Source: Paraburkholderia dinghuensis
Lineage (GTDB): Bacteria; Pseudomonadota; Gammaproteobacteria; Burkholderiales; Burkholderiaceae
NCBI RefSeq assembly: GCF_003837865.1
Contig: NZ_RQIS01000009.1
Location: 206,868 to 270,867, forward strand
Length of the DNA: 64,000 nt
Direction of reading: 5' to 3'
Below the pieces are notes generated by a model. It worked only from the letters and a program-made list of their open reading frames with translations, did no database searches and was not told the DNA's origin. The stretch's first letter is position 1. Each line of letters starts with the position of its first letter. The translations under genes were made by a program, and so were the position numbers. Positions 38,226-46,467 of this stretch are shown here, in pieces.

Positions 38226-38597
38226 CTATTGGCCTTCGTCGGCGAACAGGCTTTCGTCGGGATTGGACTCGGTAGTGTCGATGCACTGAACATGCCATCG
38301 TCCTTCCGTCGACGCGGCCCTGTCTTGCGCCAGCCAGCGAACGGCACCTGTTTCGCCTTCGAACGGGCCGTCCGCGGACGCGAGGTCGAGTCCTTCGAGG
38401 AGGCACAGCGGTTGCCGGTCGTTGCCCGCTAGCAGGCAAGTGCCGTCCCGCGTGTGACCCGAAAGTCCCCATGGCGGTACGCCCGCACCGACGTGAGCTT
38501 CCCGCGACCACTTTCCAGCTTGCTTGTCGAGCCAGATGATGGCGCACGCGTCGGGGTCGAGCGGATCATAGCGGTCGAGATGAGCGGTGATGCGCAT
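38226..38597 (-). CDS. Hypothetical protein, 123 aa
   Basis: MRITAHLDRYDPLDPDACAI start with GGAG about 8 nt upstream. Acidic, soluble, single-domain composition (PLCLLEGLDLASADGPFEGE). Unrecognised. Lies 28 bp after the cytochrome gene stop and in the same direction, so probably co-transcribed with it. Confidence 0.6.
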   Translation of the reverse strand: MRITAHLDRYDPLDPDACAIIWLDKQAGKWSREAHVGAGVPPWGLSGHTRDGTCLLAGNDRQPLCLLEGLDLASADGPFEGETGAVRWLAQDRAASTEGRWHVQCIDTTESNPDESLFADEGQ

Positions 38598-38625
38598 GGC
38601 GGCACTCCTGAAGGGAGAATTCGGC

Positions 38626-39018
38626 TTACTGGCTCAAGACCCACTGGACGAGCACGTGGGCATCCTCGCGGGAGAGCGGACCGCCCCGGTCCGCGGGCAG
38701 CGGCATGGGCGTCTCGCCCCAGTGTGCCGGGCCGCCGAGTCGCAACTTCTTTTCCAGTATCGCGTCTGCATGCGGCGTATCGCGATAGCGCTCGGCAATC
38801 TGATGGAACGATGGCGCGAGGAAAGGCGCATCGGTGGTGTGGCAGAACATGCAGTGCTGCGCGTCGACGAGTTGGGTCGGCTCGGGCAATTGCGCGTGAA
38901 CGCAGGCGGATCCGAGGGTCGCTGCGAGCGCGACGGCGGCGAGCGCCAACCTGCTATTCGCAGACGGTGCCTTCAGGCGAGGCAATGAACGGTCGATCTC
39001 GGAAGCTGCTCGGTGCAT
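38626..39018 (-). CDS. Small periplasmic c-type cytochrome
   Basis: 130 aa: signal peptide (residues about 20-42, LALAAVALAATLGSACVHA), one heme site CMFCH at 56-60, and a likely axial Met105 in ETPMPLP. Class I-like electron carrier. ATG at 39018 has GGAG 7 nt upstream; the longer open frame to 39303 overlaps the stress-protein gene and lacks a signal. It sits downstream of a universal stress protein gene in the low-oxygen block. Confidence 0.88.
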   Translation of the reverse strand: MHRAASEIDRSLPRLKAPSANSRLALAAVALAATLGSACVHAQLPEPTQLVDAQHCMFCHTTDAPFLAPSFHQIAERYRDTPHADAILEKKLRLGGPAHWGETPMPLPADRGGPLSREDAHVLVQWVLSQ

Positions 39019-39205
39019 CTGGGTTCTCCGTTTGTCGAGGATGCGGATCTCGTTGGGGCTGTGGGGCTCCATCCGCACGCAAAGTATCCGTGTTATCTCG
39101 CCGATCGTCTGTCCGGCAGGGGACACTCCACTACGGGCACTACGTGTCGATTTCGCACCCGCGGCACGCGAGGCGGCCGAAACGACGCCACGAACCGGTG
39201 CGTTG

Positions 39206-39688
39206 TTAGCTGGAAGCGCCTGCTTCGAGCGCAGCGGCTTGCGCACGCGAAGACACGAGCAGCACAGGCAACGTTGTGCCGCGCAGCACCCGCTCGGCGA
39301 CACTGCCGAGCACGAGGCGCCGCAGCCCGCGACGCCCGTGCGTGCCCATCACGATGAGGTCTGCCTTGCAGTCCGCCGCGGCGAGCAGAATGCGCTCAGC
39401 GACATCTTCGCCGGGCGCGGAAACTTCCTCGATCCGAGCGGTGCCGGTCACGCCGCGCTGCTTCATGCGTGCCTCGGCCTGCGCTGTCACGCGCTGCCCT
39501 TCTACCTCGTAGGCGTCGCGAATGATCGTGGGGTCGAAACCGGGGGAGTCGAACGCCAGTATCGGCACATCGATGACGTAGATCGGCCGTAGCTCAGCCT
39601 TCATGTCGACAGCAAGTTGCAGTGCGGTCTCAAGCGCGCTCGAGGCGGTTTCGCTGCCGTCCAGCGGGACGAGTATGCGTGTGTACAC
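39206..39688 (-). CDS. Universal stress protein (UspA family)
   Basis: 160 aa, single Usp domain: YTRILVPLDGSETASSALE, VDMKAELRPIYVID, and the ATP-binding motif GTHGRRGLRRLVLGSVAERVL (G-2x-G-9x-G-S). Cytoplasmic stress-survival protein. The GTG at 39688 has GGAG 9 nt upstream; the upstream extension to 39739 is not Usp-like. Part of a block of two Usp genes, a cytochrome and a metallo-beta-lactamase-fold gene, similar in content to low-oxygen loci described in Burkholderia. Confidence 0.93.
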   Translation of the reverse strand: MYTRILVPLDGSETASSALETALQLAVDMKAELRPIYVIDVPILAFDSPGFDPTIIRDAYEVEGQRVTAQAEARMKQRGVTGTARIEEVSAPGEDVAERILLAAADCKADLIVMGTHGRRGLRRLVLGSVAERVLRGTTLPVLLVSSRAQAAALEAGASS

Positions 39689-39798
39689 GATATGTTTCTC
39701 CGGCAAGACTGTTTTGCGCCCGGCCCGTCGGTGCGTCATCGACGATGGCGTGGCCTTTTGTTAGTTTGGCTTCGATTGTGCGCGTACCGCCGCAGATT

Positions 39799-40635
39799 TT
39801 AGTGCGACATGAGGACCGGGAGCGTCGCGGAGTCGAACATCGTGCGGGTCACGCCACCCACTACCTGCTCTTTCCAGCGCGCATGGCCATAGGCGCCCAT
39901 CACGACGAGGTCGTAGGCTTCATCGGCGGCGAGAGAGAGCAGCGCGTCGCCGCAGGTTTCATCGATGTCGTTCGAAATCTCGACGATGTCGACATTCGCG
40001 CCGTGCCGTGCAAGTGTCTGTGTGATGTCGGTGCCCGGTGCGCGAACCGGCACGGGCGAACCGGGGGTATTGATGCGCACGACCGTGACCCGTTCCGCGC
40101 GGGCGAGGAACGGCATCGCGTCGTGGACCGCACGCGACGCCTCGCGGCTGCCGTTCCAGGCAACCAGCGCCCGCGAGCCGACTGCTTCGTGGCGACCCGC
40201 GTAGGGCACGACCAGCACCGGACGGCCGGACGTCAACACGACGGTCTCAGGAAAACGATCGGCGACATACGTTTCCGGGTCGTCCGGGTCGCTCTGTCCG
40301 ACGATGATGAGATCGGCGTAACGGCTGTGCGTAATGACCGATTGCTCGGCGTCTTGCGACGCTGCTATCCAGTCGCCCTCCACCCCGGCGCGCAGCAACT
40401 CGGCGCGAAAGATGCGCTCGGCCGCGCCGCGCTGCTCTTCGCGCAGCTTGCGATGGGTTTCGAACCAGCTGGCGGAGCCGGCCATGACGCGGAACTCGCG
40501 AGGATCGGGCACGAACGTCGCGAACAGTCCCGTGAGGTGCGCGTCGAACCGGCGTGCGAGGCGCAACGCGATTTCCAGTCGCGCTTGCACGCGATTGCTC
40601 GTATCAAGGTGGACAAGCAGGGTTTTGTAGCTCAT
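39799..40635 (-). CDS. Tandem universal stress protein
   Basis: 278 aa with two Usp halves: MSYKTLLVHLDTSNRVQARLE and IVGQSDPDDPETYVADRFPE in the first (a degenerate nucleotide site), ALVAWNGSREASRAVHDA and VVMGAYGHARWKEQVVGGVTR in the second (canonical). ATG at 40635 has GGAGG 10 nt upstream. An FNR-like box about 100 bp upstream suggests induction at low oxygen. Confidence 0.93.
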   Translation of the reverse strand: MSYKTLLVHLDTSNRVQARLEIALRLARRFDAHLTGLFATFVPDPREFRVMAGSASWFETHRKLREEQRGAAERIFRAELLRAGVEGDWIAASQDAEQSVITHSRYADLIIVGQSDPDDPETYVADRFPETVVLTSGRPVLVVPYAGRHEAVGSRALVAWNGSREASRAVHDAMPFLARAERVTVVRINTPGSPVPVRAPGTDITQTLARHGANVDIVEISNDIDETCGDALLSLAADEAYDLVVMGAYGHARWKEQVVGGVTRTMFDSATLPVLMSH

Positions 40636-40729
40636 CGCTGCAACGCCTCCGGAAGTGCCCAAACGGGCGAAAGGGCGCTTAACGCGCCGTCATGGTGAAT
40701 GGAGTCTAGAAACGCGTGCGGCTCGATTG

Positions 40730-40743
40730 GTGATCTACGTCAA
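40730..40743 (-). promoter_or_regulatory. FNR/Anr-like box before the tandem Usp gene
   Basis: On the minus strand TTGAC-GTAG-ATCAC, 8 of 10 bases of the FNR consensus. Centred about 102 bp before the Usp start. Nearly identical to the box at 42257-42270, which strengthens both. Confidence 0.55.
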
Positions 40744-40774
40744 CATCTGAAGGGCGAGCGGGCTGCCTGAGTGC

Positions 40775-42187
40775 TCAGGCGGCGGGTGCTGACTCGTCTG
40801 CCGGGTATGGGCGTTTCAGCTTGTCACGCTCAGGCAGGTCGACCGATTCCAGCCAGGTTGGCACATCGCAGCGCCAGCCCAGCTTCTCCGTGATGCGCCG
40901 CCGCAGCGCATCTGCCGCCGCCGGTTCGCCGTGCGTGACGAAGGTGCGCTCCGGCGGGCAGGTCATGTCAGCGAGCCAGCGCAGCGTCTCGGTGTAATCC
41001 GCGTGCGCGGACAGCGATGAAATCGACGCGACTTCGGCGCACACCGGCACATATTCGCCGTGCAGCTTGATGCTCGGCTCATGGGCTTCGAGCGCCGCGC
41101 CGCGCGTCCCCGCGGCCTGATAGCCGACGAGCGCAATCGTGTTGCGCGGATCGGGCGCGTAGTGCGCGAGGTGATGCAGCACGCGGCCGCCGGTCGCCAT
41201 GCCGCTGCCTGCGATGATCACCTTCGGTCCGCGCCGCCCGGCGATGGCTTTCGATTCGTCGACCGTACGCGTCATGAAGGACGCATGGTCGATGGCATAC
41301 AACTGCGAGAGCGTGAGCCGGTGCTCGTGCATATGCCGGCGGTACAGGTCGGTGACGCTGATCGCCATCGGGCTGTCGAGGTAGACCGGGATGCTGGGCA
41401 TGCGTCCGGCCTCCTTGAGTCGCGCGATGTAGTACAGAATCTCCTGGGCGCGTCCCACGGCGAAGCACGGCATCACCACGACGCCGCCTCGCGCAAAGGT
41501 GCGCGCGAACACCTCGGCCAGTTCGTCCTCGGGATTGAGCGCTTTGTGCAGGCGGTCGCCGTAGGTTGACTCGATGACGAGATAGTCGGCGTGCGCGGGC
41601 GGTGCGGGTGCGCGCATCAGCGGATCGTCTGGGCGGCCAAGGTCGCCGGAGAACGCGATCAGCGTGTGGTTGCAGGACAGCACCACGCTGGCGGCGCCGA
41701 GAATGTGCCCGGCGGGCAGGAGCCGGAAGCCGAGCTGGCTGTTGAGCCACGCGGGCGCATCGAATTCGCGCGGACCGATGAGGCGGAGCGCGCGTTCCGC
41801 ATCCTGGAGCGTATAAAGCGGCAACGCCGGATGATGTTTCGAGTAGCCGTGAGCGTTGGCGAACGCCGCTTCCTCTTCCTGCAGCCGCGCGCTGTCGCGC
41901 AGCATCACTTCGCACAGATCCGCCGTTCCGGGTGTGCAGTAAACCGGGCCGCGAAAGCCGTCGCGTGCGAGGACGGGCAAGTAGCCGCAGTGGTCGATGT
42001 GCGCGTGCGTCAGGATCACGGCGTCGATCGACGCGGCGGGGACCGGCAGCGTTTCCCAGTTGCGCCGACGCAGGTTCTTCGTGCCCTGAAACAGTCCACA
42101 GTCGATCAGCACGCGCTTGCCGGCCGCTTCCAGCAGAAAGCGGGACCCCGTTACCGTTTCCGCTCCACCCAGAAAAGTGAGCTTCAT
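40775..42187 (-). CDS. Metallo-beta-lactamase fold, beta-CASP RNase-type protein
   Basis: 470 aa. Zinc motifs: LTHAHIDHCGYLP (HxHxDH), PAGHILGAASV, SGDLGR, and the beta-CASP part VIIAGSGMATGGRVLHHL, SISSLSAHADYTE and FVTHGEP. This is the Ysh1/CPSF-type family, acting on RNA in studied members; the bacterial role is less clear. ATG at 42187 has GGAG 6 nt upstream. An FNR-like box lies about 75 bp upstream, and the neighbours are stress proteins. Confidence 0.92.
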   Translation of the reverse strand: MKLTFLGGAETVTGSRFLLEAAGKRVLIDCGLFQGTKNLRRRNWETLPVPAASIDAVILTHAHIDHCGYLPVLARDGFRGPVYCTPGTADLCEVMLRDSARLQEEEAAFANAHGYSKHHPALPLYTLQDAERALRLIGPREFDAPAWLNSQLGFRLLPAGHILGAASVVLSCNHTLIAFSGDLGRPDDPLMRAPAPPAHADYLVIESTYGDRLHKALNPEDELAEVFARTFARGGVVVMPCFAVGRAQEILYYIARLKEAGRMPSIPVYLDSPMAISVTDLYRRHMHEHRLTLSQLYAIDHASFMTRTVDESKAIAGRRGPKVIIAGSGMATGGRVLHHLAHYAPDPRNTIALVGYQAAGTRGAALEAHEPSIKLHGEYVPVCAEVASISSLSAHADYTETLRWLADMTCPPERTFVTHGEPAAADALRRRITEKLGWRCDVPTWLESVDLPERDKLKRPYPADESAPAA

Positions 42188-42256
42188 CGTCGTCTCCACG
42201 ACCCGCGCAGTCGCCGCGCCACGACATGAATTGGAGCATGGATCGGCGCGGGTCGT

Positions 42257-42270
42257 TTGACGTGGATCAC
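42257..42270 (-). promoter_or_regulatory. FNR/Anr-like box before the beta-CASP gene
   Basis: TTGAC-GTGG-ATCAC, differing at one base from the box at 40730-40743. The site is readable on either strand. Its centre is about 76 bp before the ATG, compatible with class II activation and a 35-nt leader. Confidence 0.55.
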
Positions 42271-42380
42271 GTCTGACAGGATGCGTGGCGTTTTATGCGA
42301 TGTTGGTTAGCTCTCGGTATTGTCTGAGGAAAACCGCAGGAGCGGCGACGATCGTTTTTGAGCGAGGGCGGCGCAGGTGC

Positions 42381-42695
42381 TCAGGCACGTAGCGCGTAAA
42401 CGTTGCACCAGCCGTCGGCAGAAACCGACTTGCCCGGAAACATCGGGCACGCACCCGCGGCATCGTGTGCGCCGCCGGTGTAGAAGCGGCAGTTCGCGCA
42501 ATGCTCGCCAGCGTGAAATTTCGGGAACTGCGCGGAATCGACGGTGCTGGCCTTCGCGCGATAGCCGAGCGGCTTCACGGCCGGGTCGTTTTCGTCGACG
42601 AGCGGCGCGGACGCGAATGCCCGGTCCGCAGTCGCGAGCGTCGCGCAAAGACTCGCGGCGTGAATGATGAAAGTCCTGCGATTTTTGAAAATCAT
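42381..42695 (-). CDS. High-potential iron-sulfur protein (HiPIP)
   Basis: 104 aa periplasmic 4Fe-4S electron carrier. Cys66, Cys69, Cys83 and Cys97 (CANC, ACPMFPG, GWCNVY) match the HiPIP spacing. The N-terminus KNRRTFIIHAAS is Tat-like (RRTF). AGGA lies about 8 nt before the ATG. It follows the fused binding-protein/cytochrome gene in the same direction, so it is a plausible electron acceptor in that pathway. Confidence 0.92.
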   Translation of the reverse strand: MIFKNRRTFIIHAASLCATLATADRAFASAPLVDENDPAVKPLGYRAKASTVDSAQFPKFHAGEHCANCRFYTGGAHDAAGACPMFPGKSVSADGWCNVYALRA

Positions 42696-42735
42696 TATGA
42701 AGTCCTTAGCTATATAGAAATGCGGTCGGTTTGCT

Positions 42736-42763
42736 CAACGCGCCCCGTGAAAGGGGCGCGTTG
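42736..42763. terminator. 11-bp stem-loop between the cytochrome fusion and HiPIP genes
   Basis: CAACGCGCCCC and GGGGCGCGTTG with a 6-nt loop. Lacks a T run on the minus strand, so it could be a weak terminator, an attenuator or an RNA-stability element that separates HiPIP expression from the operon. Confidence 0.5.
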
Positions 42764-42770
42764 CTATTTG

Positions 42771-44021
42771 CTAATGGCGAGGTCCGGCGTTAAGCGGCGT
42801 CGTCGACGCGGCTGCGTCTGCGGCGGTCAGCTTCGCGCCGCCGGACTCGTAGCCGTTCGTGTAGAGGAGGAACGCCATGACGTCGGCATATTCGTCATCG
42901 GACAATTTCCCGGGACGGTCGGCGGGCATGTTCGTCGACATGTATTGATAGATGCCGCCGATCGTCAGATGTGAGTTCGACGCCGGCGCGAATGCCGGGC
43001 CGCTCAGAGCAGGTCCCGTGATGCCATCGAGTTCCACGCCGTGGCATTTCGCGCACGCGCCGGCGTAGAGATCCTTGCCGTGTGCAACTTGCGCATCGTT
43101 GAATGAAGGCGCCGCGCCGCCGCCGCTTGCCGAGACCTTGATGAAGCCGCCACCTTGCTGCGTACCGCGCTGTGTCCCGTTTACGGGCAGCGCCGGCGCG
43201 TTCGTCCACGCTGCGTTCATGATGAGGGGATTGCGGGCGCGAACGGGCGTAGCGGCTGCATGCAGGACGGAGTCGGGCAGCGTCCAGCTACGCGTGAGCG
43301 AAGCGAGGCGACCGTCGGCGCTCATTCGCGATAGCGCACGATTGATCCGCGTCTGCAGGCCGTCGGTATTCGGACCGGACGCGAACACGAGACTCCAGTC
43401 GGCATACTCGGATCGCACTGGCGCAACGTCGAAGTGCAATTGCGGATGCGCGCGCTGATACGCGACCACCGCCGGATACCACACGATCGCCCGCTGCGCG
43501 CGGCGCTTCGCGACGGCGTCGACGGTCAGTGCGGACGAGTTCTCAAGATCGAACCGGGCGTTTTTCTGCTGGACCGCGATCAGTTGCGACGGGCTCGACC
43601 AGGTGGCGGCGATGGTCTCCTTGCCATCGACCGGCGCAACCGGGCGAGCATCGCGCAATGTGACGGCGACGTATCCGGAGCGCAGATAGCCCTCTGAGAA
43701 GCTCAGATGCGAGTCCGATGCATCGGCTTGAGCCGAGCGCGGAAAGCCGGCGATCACATCGCAGTTGCGTCCGAGTGATTTCATGAGTTCGCGGGCGGAG
43801 ATGCCGTCGTCGTCATTGCCGTCGTCGATGCCGTGCGCCACGAACGTCGCGCTGATGCCCGCCGTGCGCAACACGGCGCGTGCGACGGCTTGATCGAGCG
43901 CGGTCGAGGGGCTGCCGGGCATCGTGCAGACGCGCACGCCGGCCGATGCGTGCACGGGTGTCGACGCGATGCTTGCCGCGAGCGCGCCCGCTGCGGCGAT
44001 CTGGGTGAGTCGAGTATTCAT
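42771..44021 (-). CDS. Fused substrate-binding-like protein and cytochrome c (XoxJ-XoxG-like)
   Basis: 416 aa periplasmic protein with signal peptide (residues 1-26). Residues about 28-250 form a family-3 solute-binding-protein-like domain (VRVCTMPGSPSTALDQAVAR, NCDVIAGFPRSAQ, DASDSHLSFSEGYLRSGYVAV), as in XoxJ/MoxJ partners of PQQ methanol dehydrogenases. A Gly-rich linker (about 280-305) leads to a mono-heme cytochrome c (CAKCH 323-327, Met365 in NMPADRP), as in XoxG. It is encoded 84 bp after the PQQ dehydrogenase. It joins two proteins that are normally separate. The frame is open to 44561, but ATG 44019-44021 gives the signal peptide. Confidence 0.9.
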   Translation of the reverse strand: MNTRLTQIAAAGALAASIASTPVHASAGVRVCTMPGSPSTALDQAVARAVLRTAGISATFVAHGIDDGNDDDGISARELMKSLGRNCDVIAGFPRSAQADASDSHLSFSEGYLRSGYVAVTLRDARPVAPVDGKETIAATWSSPSQLIAVQQKNARFDLENSSALTVDAVAKRRAQRAIVWYPAVVAYQRAHPQLHFDVAPVRSEYADWSLVFASGPNTDGLQTRINRALSRMSADGRLASLTRSWTLPDSVLHAAATPVRARNPLIMNAAWTNAPALPVNGTQRGTQQGGGFIKVSASGGGAAPSFNDAQVAHGKDLYAGACAKCHGVELDGITGPALSGPAFAPASNSHLTIGGIYQYMSTNMPADRPGKLSDDEYADVMAFLLYTNGYESGGAKLTAADAAASTTPLNAGPRH

Positions 44022-44104
44022 GGTCTTGCGTTCCGGGAAAGGCGGGGGTGTCGCGCCCGGCACGAAGTGCAAGGGCGCGACTTGGGAGAGCGGGGAAGTC
44101 GCGA

Positions 44105-45832
44105 TCAGCTGTGATCGAGCGCGAACACGTAGAGCGTGCCGCCGCGCGGGACGTCCTTGGCGACTTCGGCCATCGGGCCGCCCCAGATCGGATTGGCGCC
44201 GCCATAGCCCGCGAGCACCGCGACGTACTCCTTGCCGTCGACCTCGAACACCGAGGGTTGTGCGATGATGCCGCTCGCGAGTTGCGGGCTTTCCCAGAGC
44301 ACTTTGCCTGTCGCGACGTCGAACGCGTACAGATGGCCATCGAGCGAGCCGCTGAACGCCAGGCCGCTCGCAGTGGTCGCGACGCCGCCATTCCACGGCA
44401 TCTTCGTCCAGTGGCCCCACAGCTTCTTGCCGGTGTCCACGTCGATGGCCTGCAGTTCGCCATAGCCCTGGCTGCCCGGTTCGGGCTTGATCTCGAAGCC
44501 TTCGCCGAGATATGGCAAACCTTCCATGTAGCTGACCGACTTGCCCGAAAGGCTCATGCACGCGTGCAACGCCGGCACGACCGCGATGTGGCGCTCGGGG
44601 TCATACGAGACCGACCACCAGTTCTTTCCACCAAGAAAGCTCGGGCACGTATCGATCGTCGTGCCGGCTTTCGGATACTTGCTTTCGTCCTGAACCGGGG
44701 TGCCGTCCGCTGCGTAACCGGTCACCGAGGTTGCCGTAACGAACGGCTCGGCGTAGATCAGCTTGCCGGTTTCGCGGTCGATGGCGTGAAAGAATCCGTT
44801 GCGGTCGGCGTGGATAATTGCTTCGTAATCCTTGTTTTTATATCGGATTTTGGCAAGGATCGGCGTGTTTACGCCGTCATAGTCCCAGGTGTCGTTTCGC
44901 GTGTACTGGTAGTGCCACTTCAGATTGCCCGTTTTGGGATCCAGTGCGAGTAGTGAATCGGAGTAGAGATTGTCCCCGGGACGCAGCGCAGCGAGCCACG
45001 GGCCCGGATTGCCGACGCCCCAATACAGCGTCTGGGTTGCGGCATCGTAGGTGCCGGTCAGCCACGCGGCGCCGCCGCCGTGTCCCTGCATGCCGTCGGG
45101 CCAGGTTTCGGCGCCTTTCTCTCCAGAGCCGGGGATCGTGTAGCGCTTCCACAAGATCGAACCGTTCCTGGGATCGAGCGCGGCGATGTATCCGCGGATC
45201 CCGTATTCACCACCCGATGTACCGACGATGATCGCTCCGTCCAGCGCGAGCGGGGCGAGGGAGAACGCGTAGCCGAGGCCCGGTTCGAACATCTGCTTCT
45301 TCCAGATTACGTTGCCGGACTGGGCATCGAGCGCAGCAACTTCGCCGCTCAACATGGCGACGTACACGTTCTTGCCGTACAGGGCGACACCGCGGTTCAC
45401 GACATCGCAGCAAGCCGTCTTGAACGATTCCGCACCGAGCTTCGGCTCATATTTCCAGAGCTGCGTGCCTGTCTTCGCGTCGAATGCGTAGACGTTGTCT
45501 TTCGGCGTGCTTACAAAAAGATAATTGCCGTTGACGATCGGAGTCGCCTCGAATCCCTGCTTCAGTTCGGCGGGAAACTGGTAGCTCCATGTCTGCTTCA
45601 ACTGGGCGACGTTGGAGGCGTCGATCTGTTTGAGCGGCGAGTGCGATTGGCCGCTGTAAGTCCGATAGTAAGTGAGCCAGCCGGGATCGCTTTGCGCGTT
45701 GGCGAGGCGGTCGTAGGTCACGGGCGGATAGTCGGCGGCTGCATTCACCGAAACAGCGGTTAGCGTCAACACGGCCGCCATGCCGATGCTATACGCCGCT
45801 AACCGGCGGGCCGTTGTCGAACGTCGCTTCAT
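44105..45832 (-). CDS. PQQ-dependent alcohol dehydrogenase, lanthanide-type signature
   Basis: Periplasmic quinoprotein, 575 aa with signal peptide (1-32) and eight-bladed propeller W-motifs (GTQLWKYEP, GNVIWKKQM, GKKLWGHW). Adjacent Cys141-Cys142 form the disulfide ring over PQQ. Metal ligands E209 (TSGGEYGIRG) and N275 (GNPGPW); catalytic D317 in WDYD with D319 two residues on, the extra Asp that marks lanthanide-dependent XoxF/PedH-type enzymes. Substrate (methanol, ethanol or other) cannot be decided. First gene of the operon with the fused cytochrome, under a sigma-54 promoter. Confidence 0.93.
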   Translation of the reverse strand: MKRRSTTARRLAAYSIGMAAVLTLTAVSVNAAADYPPVTYDRLANAQSDPGWLTYYRTYSGQSHSPLKQIDASNVAQLKQTWSYQFPAELKQGFEATPIVNGNYLFVSTPKDNVYAFDAKTGTQLWKYEPKLGAESFKTACCDVVNRGVALYGKNVYVAMLSGEVAALDAQSGNVIWKKQMFEPGLGYAFSLAPLALDGAIIVGTSGGEYGIRGYIAALDPRNGSILWKRYTIPGSGEKGAETWPDGMQGHGGGAAWLTGTYDAATQTLYWGVGNPGPWLAALRPGDNLYSDSLLALDPKTGNLKWHYQYTRNDTWDYDGVNTPILAKIRYKNKDYEAIIHADRNGFFHAIDRETGKLIYAEPFVTATSVTGYAADGTPVQDESKYPKAGTTIDTCPSFLGGKNWWSVSYDPERHIAVVPALHACMSLSGKSVSYMEGLPYLGEGFEIKPEPGSQGYGELQAIDVDTGKKLWGHWTKMPWNGGVATTASGLAFSGSLDGHLYAFDVATGKVLWESPQLASGIIAQPSVFEVDGKEYVAVLAGYGGANPIWGGPMAEVAKDVPRGGTLYVFALDHS

Positions 45833-45920
45833 AGTTGTCTCCTGGATATTTGTAAATGCACTGCCGCGATGCGCGCGTTGTTGGGCGTCCGGACGACGCC
45901 GTGCGCGAGCGTGCGCATTT

Positions 45921-45937
45921 ATGCAAGTCGTATGCCA
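45921..45937 (-). promoter_or_regulatory. Sigma-54 (-24/-12) promoter of the PQQ dehydrogenase operon
   Basis: On the minus strand TGGCATACGACTTGCAT: GG and GC are separated by exactly 10 bases and both elements fit TGGCAC-N5-TTGCW with one mismatch. About 90 bp before the dehydrogenase ATG. The divergent gene encodes a sigma-54 activator, so the pairing is coherent. Confidence 0.72.
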
Positions 45938-46026
45938 TTCGTCCGGGAGGCACGGCGGACATGGCTTCGAGTCGAAAACGCGGATTCATCCGTGATGTGT
46001 TCGGGGCGATCGATCTGTTTCATTCC

Positions 46027-46054
46027 GGTACACCTCGACTCGCACGGTGTTGCC
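46027..46054. promoter_or_regulatory. Candidate upstream activating sequence
   Basis: Inverted repeat ACACC-N11-GGTGT with partly matching flanks (CGGTACACC and GGTGTTGCCG). It lies about 110 bp upstream of the -24/-12 promoter, a usual place for a sigma-54 activator dimer. Only position and symmetry support it. Confidence 0.4.
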
Positions 46055-46126
46055 GAAAATGACAGTGGTTGCATTCCGGACATCGAGCGTGCTGGCGTCG
46101 ACACTTCCCGGGCACATCGCGCGCTA

Positions 46127-46140
46127 TTGATCTAGATCGA
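46127..46140. promoter_or_regulatory. FNR-like palindrome in the divergent region
   Basis: TTGAT-CTAG-ATCGA, 9 of 10 bases of TTGAT-N4-ATCAA. It is over 190 bp from the sigma-54 promoter and about 330 bp before the activator ATG, so relevance is uncertain. Confidence 0.3.
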
Positions 46141-46467
46141 ATGAATGTGTTGGCCGTGATTTCTGCCTGCGCCCGGTTTAGCGCGCAGTTACTGGCCGCG
46201 CAGGACACAGGGCGCGCGCTGGACGACTGATGCGTTGGGGTGAGTCCGAATATCGAGACGTGGGCGATTCCAGTAATAAAGAGCGAGCCAGCCGTGACTT
46301 CCGGCTGCGCGATGGCCGATGCGAACCGGCGTCGCGATCGCTTCTACCGGGCGCTGTGCGCCGCGCACGCCCGGCGCCGATCATCGGGTCCGACGACTGT
46401 GTGACGTGGACCCTGCGTGTATCGACAACAAACATCCGGCAGGACACCGGGCCATCTGGAGGAGACA

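Larger units (their letters stand above)
45833..46467. other. Divergent promoter region, PQQ operon and sigma-54 activator
   Basis: 635 bp without a gene. Contains the sigma-54 promoter for the PQQ operon, a candidate activator site and an FNR-like palindrome at 46127-46140. Confidence 0.65.
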
